A stretch of DNA of 14,573 nt. It comes from Nitrososphaerota archaeon (GTDB lineage Archaea > Thermoproteota > Nitrososphaeria > Nitrososphaerales > CADDZS01). Within the stretch, counting starts at the first letter, position 1; the number at the start of each line of letters is the position of its first letter. The position numbers and the translations under genes are program-made. Below are positions 6,894 through 13,770 of the stretch, piece by piece. The notes below the pieces were generated by a model. The model had not been told where the DNA came from, ran no database searches, and worked only from the letters and a program-made list of their open reading frames with translations. The stretch is from the NCBI GenBank assembly GCA_027314685.1, contig DAHVAI010000473.1, forward strand, positions 1 to 14,573, written 5' to 3'.

Positions 6894-6954
6894 CAGAGTT
6901 ACACGAAGATGAAATAGAGGTATTATGTCTTTTCGATTCTTGAGAGATGAGTTG

Positions 6955-6998
6955 TGAACTATAGATCTCTATCCGTATATATTACCCTGAATAGTTCA
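6955..6998. promoter_or_regulatory. Inverted repeat centred on the TATA box of the 82-aa gene
   Basis: Perfect 8-bp arms TGAACTAT (6955-6962) and ATAGTTCA (6991-6998) flank a 28-base spacer that holds the TATA box tatatatta (6976-6984). The centre of symmetry falls within a few bases of the TATA centre. A factor bound to both arms would straddle the site of TBP binding, so repression is the natural reading. Chance pairing cannot be excluded. Confidence 0.45.
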
Positions 6999-7003
6999 TC
7001 GAG

Positions 7004-7252
7004 GTGGGGTACAAAGTGCCAGAGACTGATCAGGGAAACGAGGATGATTATACAGTAGAAGTTTCCATGAGCGTATCGAAAAAAGGAAGAAGTGTTGAAA
7101 CAAAGAAAATCGATTTCGGTCATCTGAAAGAGGCTCAGGTTCGCGGCCTGACTGATCTTTTCACTATGCTTGCGCAAAACTTCGAATACATCAAGAAACT
7201 CACTCCGCAATTCGAAAAGCTTGACAAGAGCAAACCAAGCTACTTGCAGTGA
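7004..7252 (+). CDS. Small acidic-to-basic protein of unknown function, 82 aa
   Basis: Not recognised. The product is soluble and charged, with a predicted beta-hairpin (DYTVEVSMSVSKKGRSVETKKIDF, about residues 15-38, of which only the outline is meaningful) followed by a long helix (about 41-73). No metal-binding or enzymatic motif is visible. The start is GTG 7004 or GTG 7016. The TATA box at 6976-6984 predicts transcription near 7004-7008, favouring a leaderless or nearly leaderless message. It precedes the MoaD-like gene by 28 bases on the same strand and could be co-transcribed with it. Confidence 0.7.
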   Translation: MGYKVPETDQGNEDDYTVEVSMSVSKKGRSVETKKIDFGHLKEAQVRGLTDLFTMLAQNFEYIKKLTPQFEKLDKSKPSYLQ

Positions 7253-7280
7253 TCAAATCGCAAAACTAGGTTACTCCTAA

Positions 7281-7556
7281 ATGATCAGTGTATACATCAG
7301 TGGTCATCTGAAAGACTACGTGGGTAGCAAGAGCAACTTGGAGATGCCAGTTTCACGAGATGTAACGATGCTCATGGACGAGTTATCGAAGCTTTTCCCT
7401 GGCATAAAAGACAGAATTTTCGATGATCAAGACAGAACGCGACCTTTCGTTAATATTTTCGTGAATGGCATCAACATACGTGACAGTGGCGGTGAAAGCA
7501 CAAGGCTTAAGGAAGGAGATAAGGTGCACATTTTACCTTCGATAGCTGGTGGATAG
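7281..7556 (+). CDS. MoaD/ThiS-family ubiquitin-like protein (SAMP-like) ending in Gly-Gly
   Basis: A 91-residue beta-grasp protein with the family's ending: VHILPSIAGG, with Gly90-Gly91 exposed at the C-terminus. In this family the terminal Gly is adenylated by an E1-like enzyme. It then either carries sulfur for molybdopterin, tRNA thiolation or thiamine, or is joined to protein lysines as a small archaeal modifier (SAMP). FVNIFVNGINIRD and LKEGDKVHI are the usual strand-turn pattern. No moaE, moeB or E1 gene is nearby, so the pathway is open. It overlaps the beta-propeller gene by eight bases (GTG 7549), implying translational coupling; the partner may be its target or effector. Confidence 0.88.
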   Translation: MISVYISGHLKDYVGSKSNLEMPVSRDVTMLMDELSKLFPGIKDRIFDDQDRTRPFVNIFVNGINIRDSGGESTRLKEGDKVHILPSIAGG

Positions 7557-8643
7557 GTTGCCGAATAGACGCGAGACGTCGCTCCTCCTCGTGGGCACTC
7601 GAAAAGGAGCGTTTGTCTTTTCATCACATGACGGACGAAAGACTTGGAAAGCTACAGGGCCTTACTTCAGAGGGAAGGAAATTTACGATATTGTTTACGA
7701 TCCACGCAACAAACTGCTGCTGGCATCAGTAAACGACAATCACTGGGGGCCATGCGTTGCAAAAAGTAATGTCTTGGGCGAGACTTGGGACATATCGAAC
7801 CCTCCAAAATATCCGAAGGAATCAGGCCTCTCAGTGAGCAGAGTGTGGAACATTACTCCATCGACTGAAGATCAACAGGACACATTTTACTGCGGCGTTG
7901 AGCCGGCTATGCTGTTTCGAAGCGATGACAAGGCCGAGAGCTGGAAGATTAACGAGGCGCTCCTAAATCACGAGACACGAAAGAATTGGCAGCCTGGCGG
8001 AGGCGGGCTCTGTCTGCATACTATTCTAGCGGAAGAAGGCAAGCCCGATAACATTCACGTCGGGATATCAGCAGTAGGAACGCTAAACTCGAACGATGGC
8101 GGGAGCTCTTGGCGATTTCAGAACAAGAATGTCTTGGCCGATTTTTCCCCCGAAAAGTATCCTGTGTATGGCCAGTGCGTTCACAAGATAGTTAGGAACA
8201 GCAAACAACCTAACGTGTTATACCAACAAAACCACTGTGGGGTCTATAGAAGCGACGACAACGGCGAAAACTGGATAGACATAAGGAACAACCTTCCTTC
8301 CAGATTCGGATTTCCTATGGCAATTGACGCAAACGATCCAAAGCGAGTATATGTCGTGCCACTGGAAGGAGACTTTTCGAGAATCACTCCGGATAACAAG
8401 TTCGCGGTTTGGGCTACCGACAACTCTGGCGGGGAGTGGTTTCCTCTGAGCAAAGGTTTCCCAGAACCCGCATACTTTGAGGTCCTTCGGGGAGCTATGG
8501 CTACAGACGCAGAAGATCCTTGCGGTGTGTATGTGGGTACAAAGACTGGTCAACTTTACGCCAGTCGAAACCGAGGCGGAAACTGGACGCTCGTTAGCGG
8601 AGTGCTTCCTGAGATTCTCTCGGTATTTGCATCTGGACTTTAG
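7549..8643 (+). CDS. Seven-Asp-box beta-propeller (BNR/sialidase-like fold) protein
   Basis: A 364-residue cytoplasmic-looking protein without signal peptide. It has seven Asp-box (S-x-D-x-G-x-x-W) turns at about residues 26-33, 73-80, 125-132, 181-188, 235-242, 290-297 and 339-346, with consensus-like examples SHDGRKTW, SNDGGSSW, SDDNGENW and SRNRGGNW; others are degraded (SNVLGETW, SDDKAESW). This predicts a seven-bladed propeller like Ycf48/BNR proteins. No sialidase FRIP motif or arginine triad was found, so enzyme activity should not be assumed despite the usual annotation as exo-alpha-sialidase. It opens with LLLVGTRKGAFVF, shared with propellers I recall next to MoaD genes in actinobacteria. 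Start GTG 7549 overlaps the MoaD stop; TTG 7558 is an alternative, with GGTG 7546-7549 as ribosome binding site. Confidence 0.85.
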   Translation: MDRLPNRRETSLLLVGTRKGAFVFSSHDGRKTWKATGPYFRGKEIYDIVYDPRNKLLLASVNDNHWGPCVAKSNVLGETWDISNPPKYPKESGLSVSRVWNITPSTEDQQDTFYCGVEPAMLFRSDDKAESWKINEALLNHETRKNWQPGGGGLCLHTILAEEGKPDNIHVGISAVGTLNSNDGGSSWRFQNKNVLADFSPEKYPVYGQCVHKIVRNSKQPNVLYQQNHCGVYRSDDNGENWIDIRNNLPSRFGFPMAIDANDPKRVYVVPLEGDFSRITPDNKFAVWATDNSGGEWFPLSKGFPEPAYFEVLRGAMATDAEDPCGVYVGTKTGQLYASRNRGGNWTLVSGVLPEILSVFASGL

Positions 8644-8736
8644 CCTAAAATCAATAGAAAATCCTACGACTTTCATATTTCTTTCAATTCCAAAGTGCCT
8701 TAATACGTGGTCCTGGTTTCTTGACTTGCGAGAAAT

Positions 8737-9243
8737 ATGTTCAGCATTCCAGAGCTCTATGAATATTCGTCAAAAGTAAGAAGACGTTTTGCAGACAAGC
8801 TTTCAGAATTGCCCTGGGAAAAGGTGATCGAGAATAGGGAAGCTAGTTTCTACAACATGAGAAATATCCTGATTCACATGATAGACAACGAAGACTGGAT
8901 AGTAAACTGGGCGATTCAAGATAAATCTAGAGAATACAAGCGCGAAAGAAACTCGGACGATTACACTAGCATGAAGCTGGTCATGGACCACCTTAATGAG
9001 GTCGAGGCGAGAACCAAGGCTTACCTTCACAGAACTCTTGGAATGGAAACTGCGGAGTTTGCAAGGCGAGTGAAATTTGTTCTCAGTTCTGGCAAATCAT
9101 TCGATCTTTCAGTCGAAGAAGTACTCTTCCAGTCATTCACAGAACAGCTCTTCCATCTTGGAGAGCTGATTGCGCTTCTCTGGCAAGAAAACATAGAGCC
9201 TCCGCCAATGCAGTGGTTTAACAACAATCCCAGAATCAAATGA
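8737..9243 (+). CDS. DinB-fold (DinB/YfiT-like) putative metalloprotein
   Basis: A 168-residue four-helix-bundle protein of the DinB superfamily, whose members include metal-dependent thiol transferases and many proteins of unknown role. The first metal ligand is His47 in NILIHMIDNEDW, and the C-terminal helix has EQLFHLGEL with His140. The family usually shows H-x3-H in that helix; here the first position is Glu136, which may still bind metal. The family's typical end FNNNPRIK follows. The start is ATG 8737, with an AT-box ccttaatac (8698-8706) about 35 bases upstream, so it likely has its own promoter although it lies 93 bases after the propeller gene on the same strand. Substrate unknown. 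Confidence 0.8.
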   Translation: MFSIPELYEYSSKVRRRFADKLSELPWEKVIENREASFYNMRNILIHMIDNEDWIVNWAIQDKSREYKRERNSDDYTSMKLVMDHLNEVEARTKAYLHRTLGMETAEFARRVKFVLSSGKSFDLSVEEVLFQSFTEQLFHLGELIALLWQENIEPPPMQWFNNNPRIK

Positions 9244-9278
9244 AATTTCCGAACCAGCTAGCTTTGCTACCTGTTTTG

Positions 9279-10166
9279 CTAAGACGTGTTACCAGGTAGA
9301 GTCTGCGGCGTGCAACCACGGAGCATTGTCCTGATGCTGTTTGCCTGCCACAGCACGGAAAACAAGAGAAGCGGGATCGTGACCGCGGCGATTAGTGGCT
9401 GGTATGCAGAAACCAGTCCTGCGAAGGCCAGTGACCCGGTCCCTGCGATCATTGAAAGTAGGAACGTTGCTGCGCAAGTGGGGCAGCCTACAAAGAGGCC
9501 CAGCGCTGCGCCGGCAATGCTTCCAAAAATTCCTCGGTTTGGGCTCGGCGGCTTTGATCGGGAAAGAGTATAGGACTCGTGTAAAAGCGTCACATTAAGA
9601 CCCACAAGAGTCGAGACTAGAATCATGAGCATCAGTGATAGTGGAATCAGCTCCAGCCCGAAATGCATCGAAGGGAGATAAAACAGTCCCACCGGAACAT
9701 ATCCGGGCAGTCCACAGCATAACACGACTCTCCAGGTTGGACCACTGACTGCGTAGGCAAGTGCAAAGTCTACGTTCGGCTGGTAAACCAAGATGGCATC
9801 AACAAATGCGAAGAATATCGCATACGCCAGAGTTGTGGAAAGCAACAACCTTCTTCGGTCGTAGAAAACATCTGAAACGATCTTTCCAAGTGACCATTGA
9901 ATCACAGAATCAGAGCAAGTGACTTCCCTGCGCTTTGCTCTGAGAAAAGAAAATGCGCATACTGACAGTGAGGCTGCTGCCGCTATGAAAATGAGCAAAG
10001 AAGCGAATACAAGGTCTGCTAGATACGGAAAAGTACCGAACTCCTGTCTGTATAATTCAAAAAAGAAATTGTCGAGGCTAAAGAGCACTATGCCTAAAAC
10101 AAATGTTGCCTTTGAGAATCTATAGTCTTCGGATGGTTTGCTTCTCGAGCGAGGGACCTGAGCCAT
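9279..10166 (-). CDS. Polytopic membrane protein with CC and GCPTC motifs, function unknown
   Basis: A 295-residue protein with about six or seven hydrophobic helices (roughly 20-37, 48-72, 106-127, 172-196, 213-240, 245-273, and a weaker one near 153-168). Notable residues are Cys150-Cys151 in VLCCGLPGYVP and Cys228/Cys231 in FVGCPTCAATFL, at or inside membrane segments, which suggests metal or redox chemistry (inference). I do not recognise the family. Start ATG 10166 lies only 9 bases after the Lrp stop, so it is almost certainly co-transcribed with the regulator. The Lrp protein may therefore control it. It converges on the DinB-fold gene, with a 35-base gap holding no clear terminator. 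Confidence 0.8.
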   Translation of the reverse strand: MAQVPRSRSKPSEDYRFSKATFVLGIVLFSLDNFFFELYRQEFGTFPYLADLVFASLLIFIAAAASLSVCAFSFLRAKRREVTCSDSVIQWSLGKIVSDVFYDRRRLLLSTTLAYAIFFAFVDAILVYQPNVDFALAYAVSGPTWRVVLCCGLPGYVPVGLFYLPSMHFGLELIPLSLMLMILVSTLVGLNVTLLHESYTLSRSKPPSPNRGIFGSIAGAALGLFVGCPTCAATFLLSMIAGTGSLAFAGLVSAYQPLIAAVTIPLLLFSVLWQANSIRTMLRGCTPQTLPGNTS

Positions 10167-10175
10167 TAATCACAC

Positions 10176-10664
10176 TCAGATATTGTAGACGTCGAACTTT
10201 GTATCGACCTTTATCATTCCTGTCGCGAGGTGAATCTCTGCTTCCTTTACACCTGATAATGATTTGATTCGCTGCGATGCAGTGTTCATTGCCTCCATAT
10301 CAGTATAGTGAGCAACCACGATTAGATCGTGCTTTCCCGTTGCCTGGAGAATATGTTTGGTCTCTTCGAGCTTGGCGAGAGATTCAAACACCCCTCTAAG
10401 TTGATTGGGCTCGGTCGTAATCATCATTATTGCGGCAATAGGAAGTCCTATCATTCGCGGATTTAGAAGAGCAGTAAATTCCTTGATAACCCCAGTTTTC
10501 TTTAGGCGTTCGATCCTGTAGCGGATTGTGTTTTCGTTGTAACCTGTTTTTCTAGATATTTCTGAAGCAGAAGACCGCGCATCATCCTGGAGAATGGTAA
10601 CCAACTTCTTGTCCAGATCGTCAAGAAATGATCTCTGCTTTTCTTCCATTACTATTTCGGTCAT
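10176..10664 (-). CDS. Lrp/AsnC-family transcriptional regulator
   Basis: DNA-binding regulator, usually responding to amino acids or related ligands. It is 162 residues long, with an N-terminal helix-turn-helix (about 15-62: LDKKLVTILQDDARSSASEI, then NENTIRYRIERLKKTGVI) and a C-terminal RAM domain (about 72-158) with the typical turn ATGKHDLIV (Gly110 to Asp113). These proteins form dimers or octamers; the RAM domain carries the effector pocket. The start is ATG 10664, supported by a Shine-Dalgarno AAGGAG (10674-10679) nine bases upstream, the clearest one in this window. It lies 19 bases after the thymidylate kinase stop and 9 before the membrane protein gene, forming a three-gene operon. 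Confidence 0.93.
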   Translation of the reverse strand: MTEIVMEEKQRSFLDDLDKKLVTILQDDARSSASEISRKTGYNENTIRYRIERLKKTGVIKEFTALLNPRMIGLPIAAIMMITTEPNQLRGVFESLAKLEETKHILQATGKHDLIVVAHYTDMEAMNTASQRIKSLSGVKEAEIHLATGMIKVDTKFDVYNI

Positions 10665-10673
10665 GACTCGAAT

Positions 10674-10679
10674 CTCCTT
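10674..10679 (-). promoter_or_regulatory. Shine-Dalgarno site of the Lrp gene
   Basis: AAGGAG on the minus strand, ending nine bases before ATG 10664, within the 19-bp gap after the thymidylate kinase stop. It fixes the Lrp start and indicates internal translation from a polycistronic message. Confidence 0.65.
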
Positions 10680-10683
10680 GAGA

Positions 10684-11322
10684 TCAGATTCTCTCTGTGA
10701 TAGCTTTTCTCCCTATATTGCTTTTCTCTGTACTCAACGCCGAAAGTGTCTTTACTATTTCATAGTGAACGAGATCCTTGGATCTATCGGCTCCAACAAT
10801 GAACCATCTTCCTGGCTCGCAAAGCGCTTCATAAACACCGGATACTCTCTTCAAGAACGAAAGATCGGCTTCGTAGCGATCTCGGTTTCTTTTCCTCCCT
10901 GCTGATGCCTCGGGGGATAGTTTCAAGAAGAAAACATAGTCAGACTTTGGCATTCGATTTTCTAACTGCCTTAGCCATTCAACTGGAAGACCGTTTGCAC
11001 CACCGTAAGCTAGGTTTGACTCTGTGTACCTGTTGATCACAACTAGCTTGCCTTCAGAAATCCAGTTCTCGATTCTTTCTTTGTGCTCGTATCTGTTTGC
11101 AGCGTACAACAGGTGTCTCGATTCAAGGTTGTACTCTTTCTTGTGTTCCAGGAAACTTCGGATCTCCTGACCAATCTGCGTTGTATAATCCGGGAAGCTG
11201 ATGTATTCGCAGGGAGTCCCACTTCTTCTAATATAATCAAACAGCATCCTAGACTGGGTATTCTTTCCTGCGGCGTCTATACCCTCAAAGCTGATCAAAA
11301 TTCCTTCCGTGCTACCGCTCAT
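10684..11322 (-). CDS. tmk: Thymidylate kinase (dTMP kinase)
   Basis: Phosphorylates dTMP to dTDP with ATP, the step needed for dTTP supply. With the ATG at 11322 the product is 212 residues, the usual length. The P-loop is EGIDAAGKNTQ (13-23), followed by FPDY (43-46), a VVINRYTESNLAYGGANG segment (94-111) corresponding to the DR(Y/H) nucleotide-binding motif but with Asn97 where Asp is common, and a LID-type stretch RKRNRDRYEADLSFLKRV (143-160). An upstream ATG at 11367 would add 15 residues not seen in the family. A T-rich box (11356-11363 on the minus strand) about 38 bases before 11322 would start transcription downstream of 11367. First gene of a likely operon with lrp and the membrane protein gene. 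Confidence 0.93.
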   Translation of the reverse strand: MSGSTEGILISFEGIDAAGKNTQSRMLFDYIRRSGTPCEYISFPDYTTQIGQEIRSFLEHKKEYNLESRHLLYAANRYEHKERIENWISEGKLVVINRYTESNLAYGGANGLPVEWLRQLENRMPKSDYVFFLKLSPEASAGRKRNRDRYEADLSFLKRVSGVYEALCEPGRWFIVGADRSKDLVHYEIVKTLSALSTEKSNIGRKAITERI

Positions 11323-11353
11323 GGGATGACTGTGTTGCAGCTGGTCAAAGACA

Positions 11354-11366
11354 GGCAATAAAAACA
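11354..11366. promoter_or_regulatory. AT-rich box shared by the divergent tmk and Hef genes
   Basis: The sequence GCAATAAAAACA is the only AT-rich promoter-like element between the two starts. Read rightwards it lies about 30 bases before TTG 11390 of the Hef gene; read leftwards about 38 before ATG 11322 of tmk. One or both directions could use it. It departs from the archaeal TATA consensus. Confidence 0.35.
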
Positions 11367-11389
11367 TTGAATACTGACTTTCACTTGTT

Positions 11390-13714
11390 TTGGTTCCAGC
11401 TTTGCAAGATGCCGGGTTAACCGAAGCTGACTCTCGGTACGTCCAGCTCCCAATGGTGCGATCTGGAATATTGGAGTATAGACGGTATCAGCTCGAAGTA
11501 AGCAATATTGCTTCTGGACAGAACACGCTCGTGGTTCTACCAACTGGATTGGGCAAGACTGCAGTAGCTCTCTTGGTCATTGCCAACTATCTCTCCAAAG
11601 ATATCTCAAACCGCGCTCTGGTTCTCGCACCTACAAGAGTATTGGTTCACCAGCATCACTCGTTTCTATCAAAATATCTCAATGTGGATATCGAAGAAAT
11701 CGGCGTACTCACGGGTGAAGATTCGGAGGAGCTGCGCAAGAAAACTTGGTCGAAGAGAGTGGTCTGCGCCACGCCGCAGGTCACGGTAAGCGACGTCGAT
11801 GGAAAGCGATGCAGGCTGGAAGAATTTTCAGTAGTTGTCATAGACGAGGCGCACAGGGCGATAGGAAATCACTCTTACACAACGATTGCTGCGGTGTACA
11901 ACGAGTTCAAGAAAGATGGCAGACTCTTGGGATTGACCGCGTCCCTTCCGTCAGACAGATCAAAGATAGAGGAAATCATCTCGAAACTAAAGATAGCAAA
12001 GGTCGAGGTAAGAGATGAGAAGGATGATGATGTAAAGCCGTACGTGTACAAGACAGACGTGGAGTGGAAGGAAATAGATCTTTCGCCAACTCTGAAGACA
12101 ATCCAATCTCTCACTAGAACTGCGTTAAATGGCAGGCTGAAACTCTTGGAGGATGCTTCTCTGATCAAGAGGACGAACTATGGATCGATAACACTCAAAG
12201 ATCTCTTGAATCTACGAATGAAAGTGGATCAAATCCAAAGCTCGCAATTGAAAACTGCCCTGTTTAGTGGAATCAGACTTTTTCACGCGCTTAACTTGCT
12301 TGAGACACAAACCCTCTCGTCATACGTAAAGTTCATGGATCGACTGATGGACAGGCGGCGAGGTTACGGAATGAGCGAGCTCTTGAATGATCAAAACGTG
12401 AAGGAATCTTATGAACAGGCTAGAGCAGCACTCCTCAACGATCACGAGCATCCAAAAATCGCAGAGACGCTAAAGCTAGTTGAAAATGTGAAGAACGGTG
12501 AGCGCGCCATCGTGTTTGCAAGCTATCGAGATACCGTGGAGCAAATATACAAAGGACTTCGTGATCACGGCTTTAAGGTAGGTTTCCTAATTGGAAAAAG
12601 CGGAAAGAGCGGGCAATCGCAAAAGGCTCAGCTTAGGGCGCTGGAAGATCTTAGGTCAGGCGTCTACGACATCCTTGTCGCTACCCAAGTAGGAGAAGAA
12701 GGTCTGGACGTTGCAGAGTGCAACATTGTAATTTTCTATGACAACGTTCCCAGCGCGGTGAGGTTCATCCAGAGAAAGGGAAGGACTGGTAGAAAGAAGG
12801 AAGGTCACATGTACGTGCTCGTGACCAAGGGGACAAAAGACGAAGCGTATTACTGGATGAGTCGAAGGAGGGTCAGCGATACCAAGAAGATCATAGCACA
12901 GGTTGTGGGCGACAAGGCAAAGACAGGCCCGTTGGACAGATTCGTAACTGGTTCATCTGAAGAAAACAAGCCACTCGTGTACGCCGATACAAGAGAAATC
13001 GCTGAGCTTGTTGAATGGATCAGGCAAAGAGGTGCGCGCGTTGAAGTAAAGCAGCTTGATTTTGGCGATTTCGTACTTTCAAACGAGATTGTGATTGAAC
13101 GGAAAACATTGGATGATTTTGTAAAGTCAATTTACGACGGTAGGTTGTTCAAGCAGCTCGTGAACATGAACGAGAAATACTCGCGGCCGATTTTGGTTGT
13201 ACAGGGTGACAGAAAGCACCTGTCTGGAATTGGCGAGTCTGCCTTCTACGGCGCGCTCGCAAGCGTGTTGTCTGACTTTAAGGTTCCAATCTTTTTTGCA
13301 GCAAACGAGCGCGAAGTCTCCGAGCTCGTGTTCCACATCGCGAGAAGAGAACAGATCGAAAAGAAAAGAGACAACCGAGTGAGAGAAGGCAGGAAGCCGA
13401 TGAGCCTTGCCGATATCCAGCGGTACATCGTTTCAGGGATACCTGGCGTGAGCGGAATTCTGGCTGATCGACTCTTAGCTAACACTCACAGCTTACAGAG
13501 ACTTTTCACAACAGACGAGCTTGACCTGCTCAAGGTTGAAGGAATTGGAGAGGTCATGGCCAAGAGAATTAGAGGAATTGCCACCGCTGAGTACGTCTCA
13601 GCAACCCCTGCCGAAATCAAAAATATTGCTTCTCGCGACTCGCTCAAGAAACTCAATGTCGATCCTGATGCGGCCGATGATGGGTTGGATATTCCGCCCC
13701 CGGCAGAAGAATAG
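11390..13714 (+). CDS. hef: Hef-type helicase-nuclease (FANCM/XPF family)
   Basis: Structure-specific DNA helicase and endonuclease acting on stalled or branched replication forks. The 774 residues cover a complete Hef: superfamily 2 helicase with Walker A PTGLGKTA (51-58), DEAH (152-155) and TAS (183-185); an insert domain (about 205-355); second RecA domain ending QRKGRTGR (461-468); an XPF/ERCC4 nuclease domain (about 528-655) with YADTRE (Asp533), GDF (559-561) and ERKTLDDF (570-577); and paired helix-hairpin-helix motifs (about 680-733). All catalytic residues are intact. The tail (760-774) is acidic and proline-rich. The ATG at 11453 is too late, because residues 17-34 (YVQLPMVRSGILEYRRYQ) align with the start of known Hef proteins. 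So TTG 11390 or TTG 11402 is used. Divergent from tmk. Confidence 0.95.
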   Translation: MVPALQDAGLTEADSRYVQLPMVRSGILEYRRYQLEVSNIASGQNTLVVLPTGLGKTAVALLVIANYLSKDISNRALVLAPTRVLVHQHHSFLSKYLNVDIEEIGVLTGEDSEELRKKTWSKRVVCATPQVTVSDVDGKRCRLEEFSVVVIDEAHRAIGNHSYTTIAAVYNEFKKDGRLLGLTASLPSDRSKIEEIISKLKIAKVEVRDEKDDDVKPYVYKTDVEWKEIDLSPTLKTIQSLTRTALNGRLKLLEDASLIKRTNYGSITLKDLLNLRMKVDQIQSSQLKTALFSGIRLFHALNLLETQTLSSYVKFMDRLMDRRRGYGMSELLNDQNVKESYEQARAALLNDHEHPKIAETLKLVENVKNGERAIVFASYRDTVEQIYKGLRDHGFKVGFLIGKSGKSGQSQKAQLRALEDLRSGVYDILVATQVGEEGLDVAECNIVIFYDNVPSAVRFIQRKGRTGRKKEGHMYVLVTKGTKDEAYYWMSRRRVSDTKKIIAQVVGDKAKTGPLDRFVTGSSEENKPLVYADTREIAELVEWIRQRGARVEVKQLDFGDFVLSNEIVIERKTLDDFVKSIYDGRLFKQLVNMNEKYSRPILVVQGDRKHLSGIGESAFYGALASVLSDFKVPIFFAANEREVSELVFHIARREQIEKKRDNRVREGRKPMSLADIQRYIVSGIPGVSGILADRLLANTHSLQRLFTTDELDLLKVEGIGEVMAKRIRGIATAEYVSATPAEIKNIASRDSLKKLNVDPDAADDGLDIPPPAEE

Positions 13715-13733
13715 CCGCACTTTTTCGGCATTC

Positions 13734-13741
13734 TTTTTAAC
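13734..13741 (+). promoter_or_regulatory. TATA-like box of the aminotransferase gene
   Basis: The box tttttaac lies about 33 bases before GTG 13771 in the 56-bp gap after the Hef stop. It suggests that the aminotransferase gene has its own promoter with a leader of only a few bases, in addition to any read-through from hef. Confidence 0.5.
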
Positions 13742-13770
13742 TAATTTGGCGTAAAGGATACAGACTCAAA

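Noticed and set aside
7549..8643. Sialidase activity for the propeller protein
   Set aside because: Asp-box repeats are shared by many non-enzymatic propellers; the FRIP motif and arginine triad of sialidases were not found and there is no signal peptide.
8218..8676. Minus-strand reading frame of 152 aa
   Set aside because: It lies antisense inside the propeller gene, whose seven Asp-box repeats make the plus strand clearly the coding one.
8644..8736. T-rich stretch after the propeller gene as a terminator
   Set aside because: Short T-runs around 8669-8690 could end transcription in archaea, but they are broken by other bases and have no stem, so the call cannot be supported.
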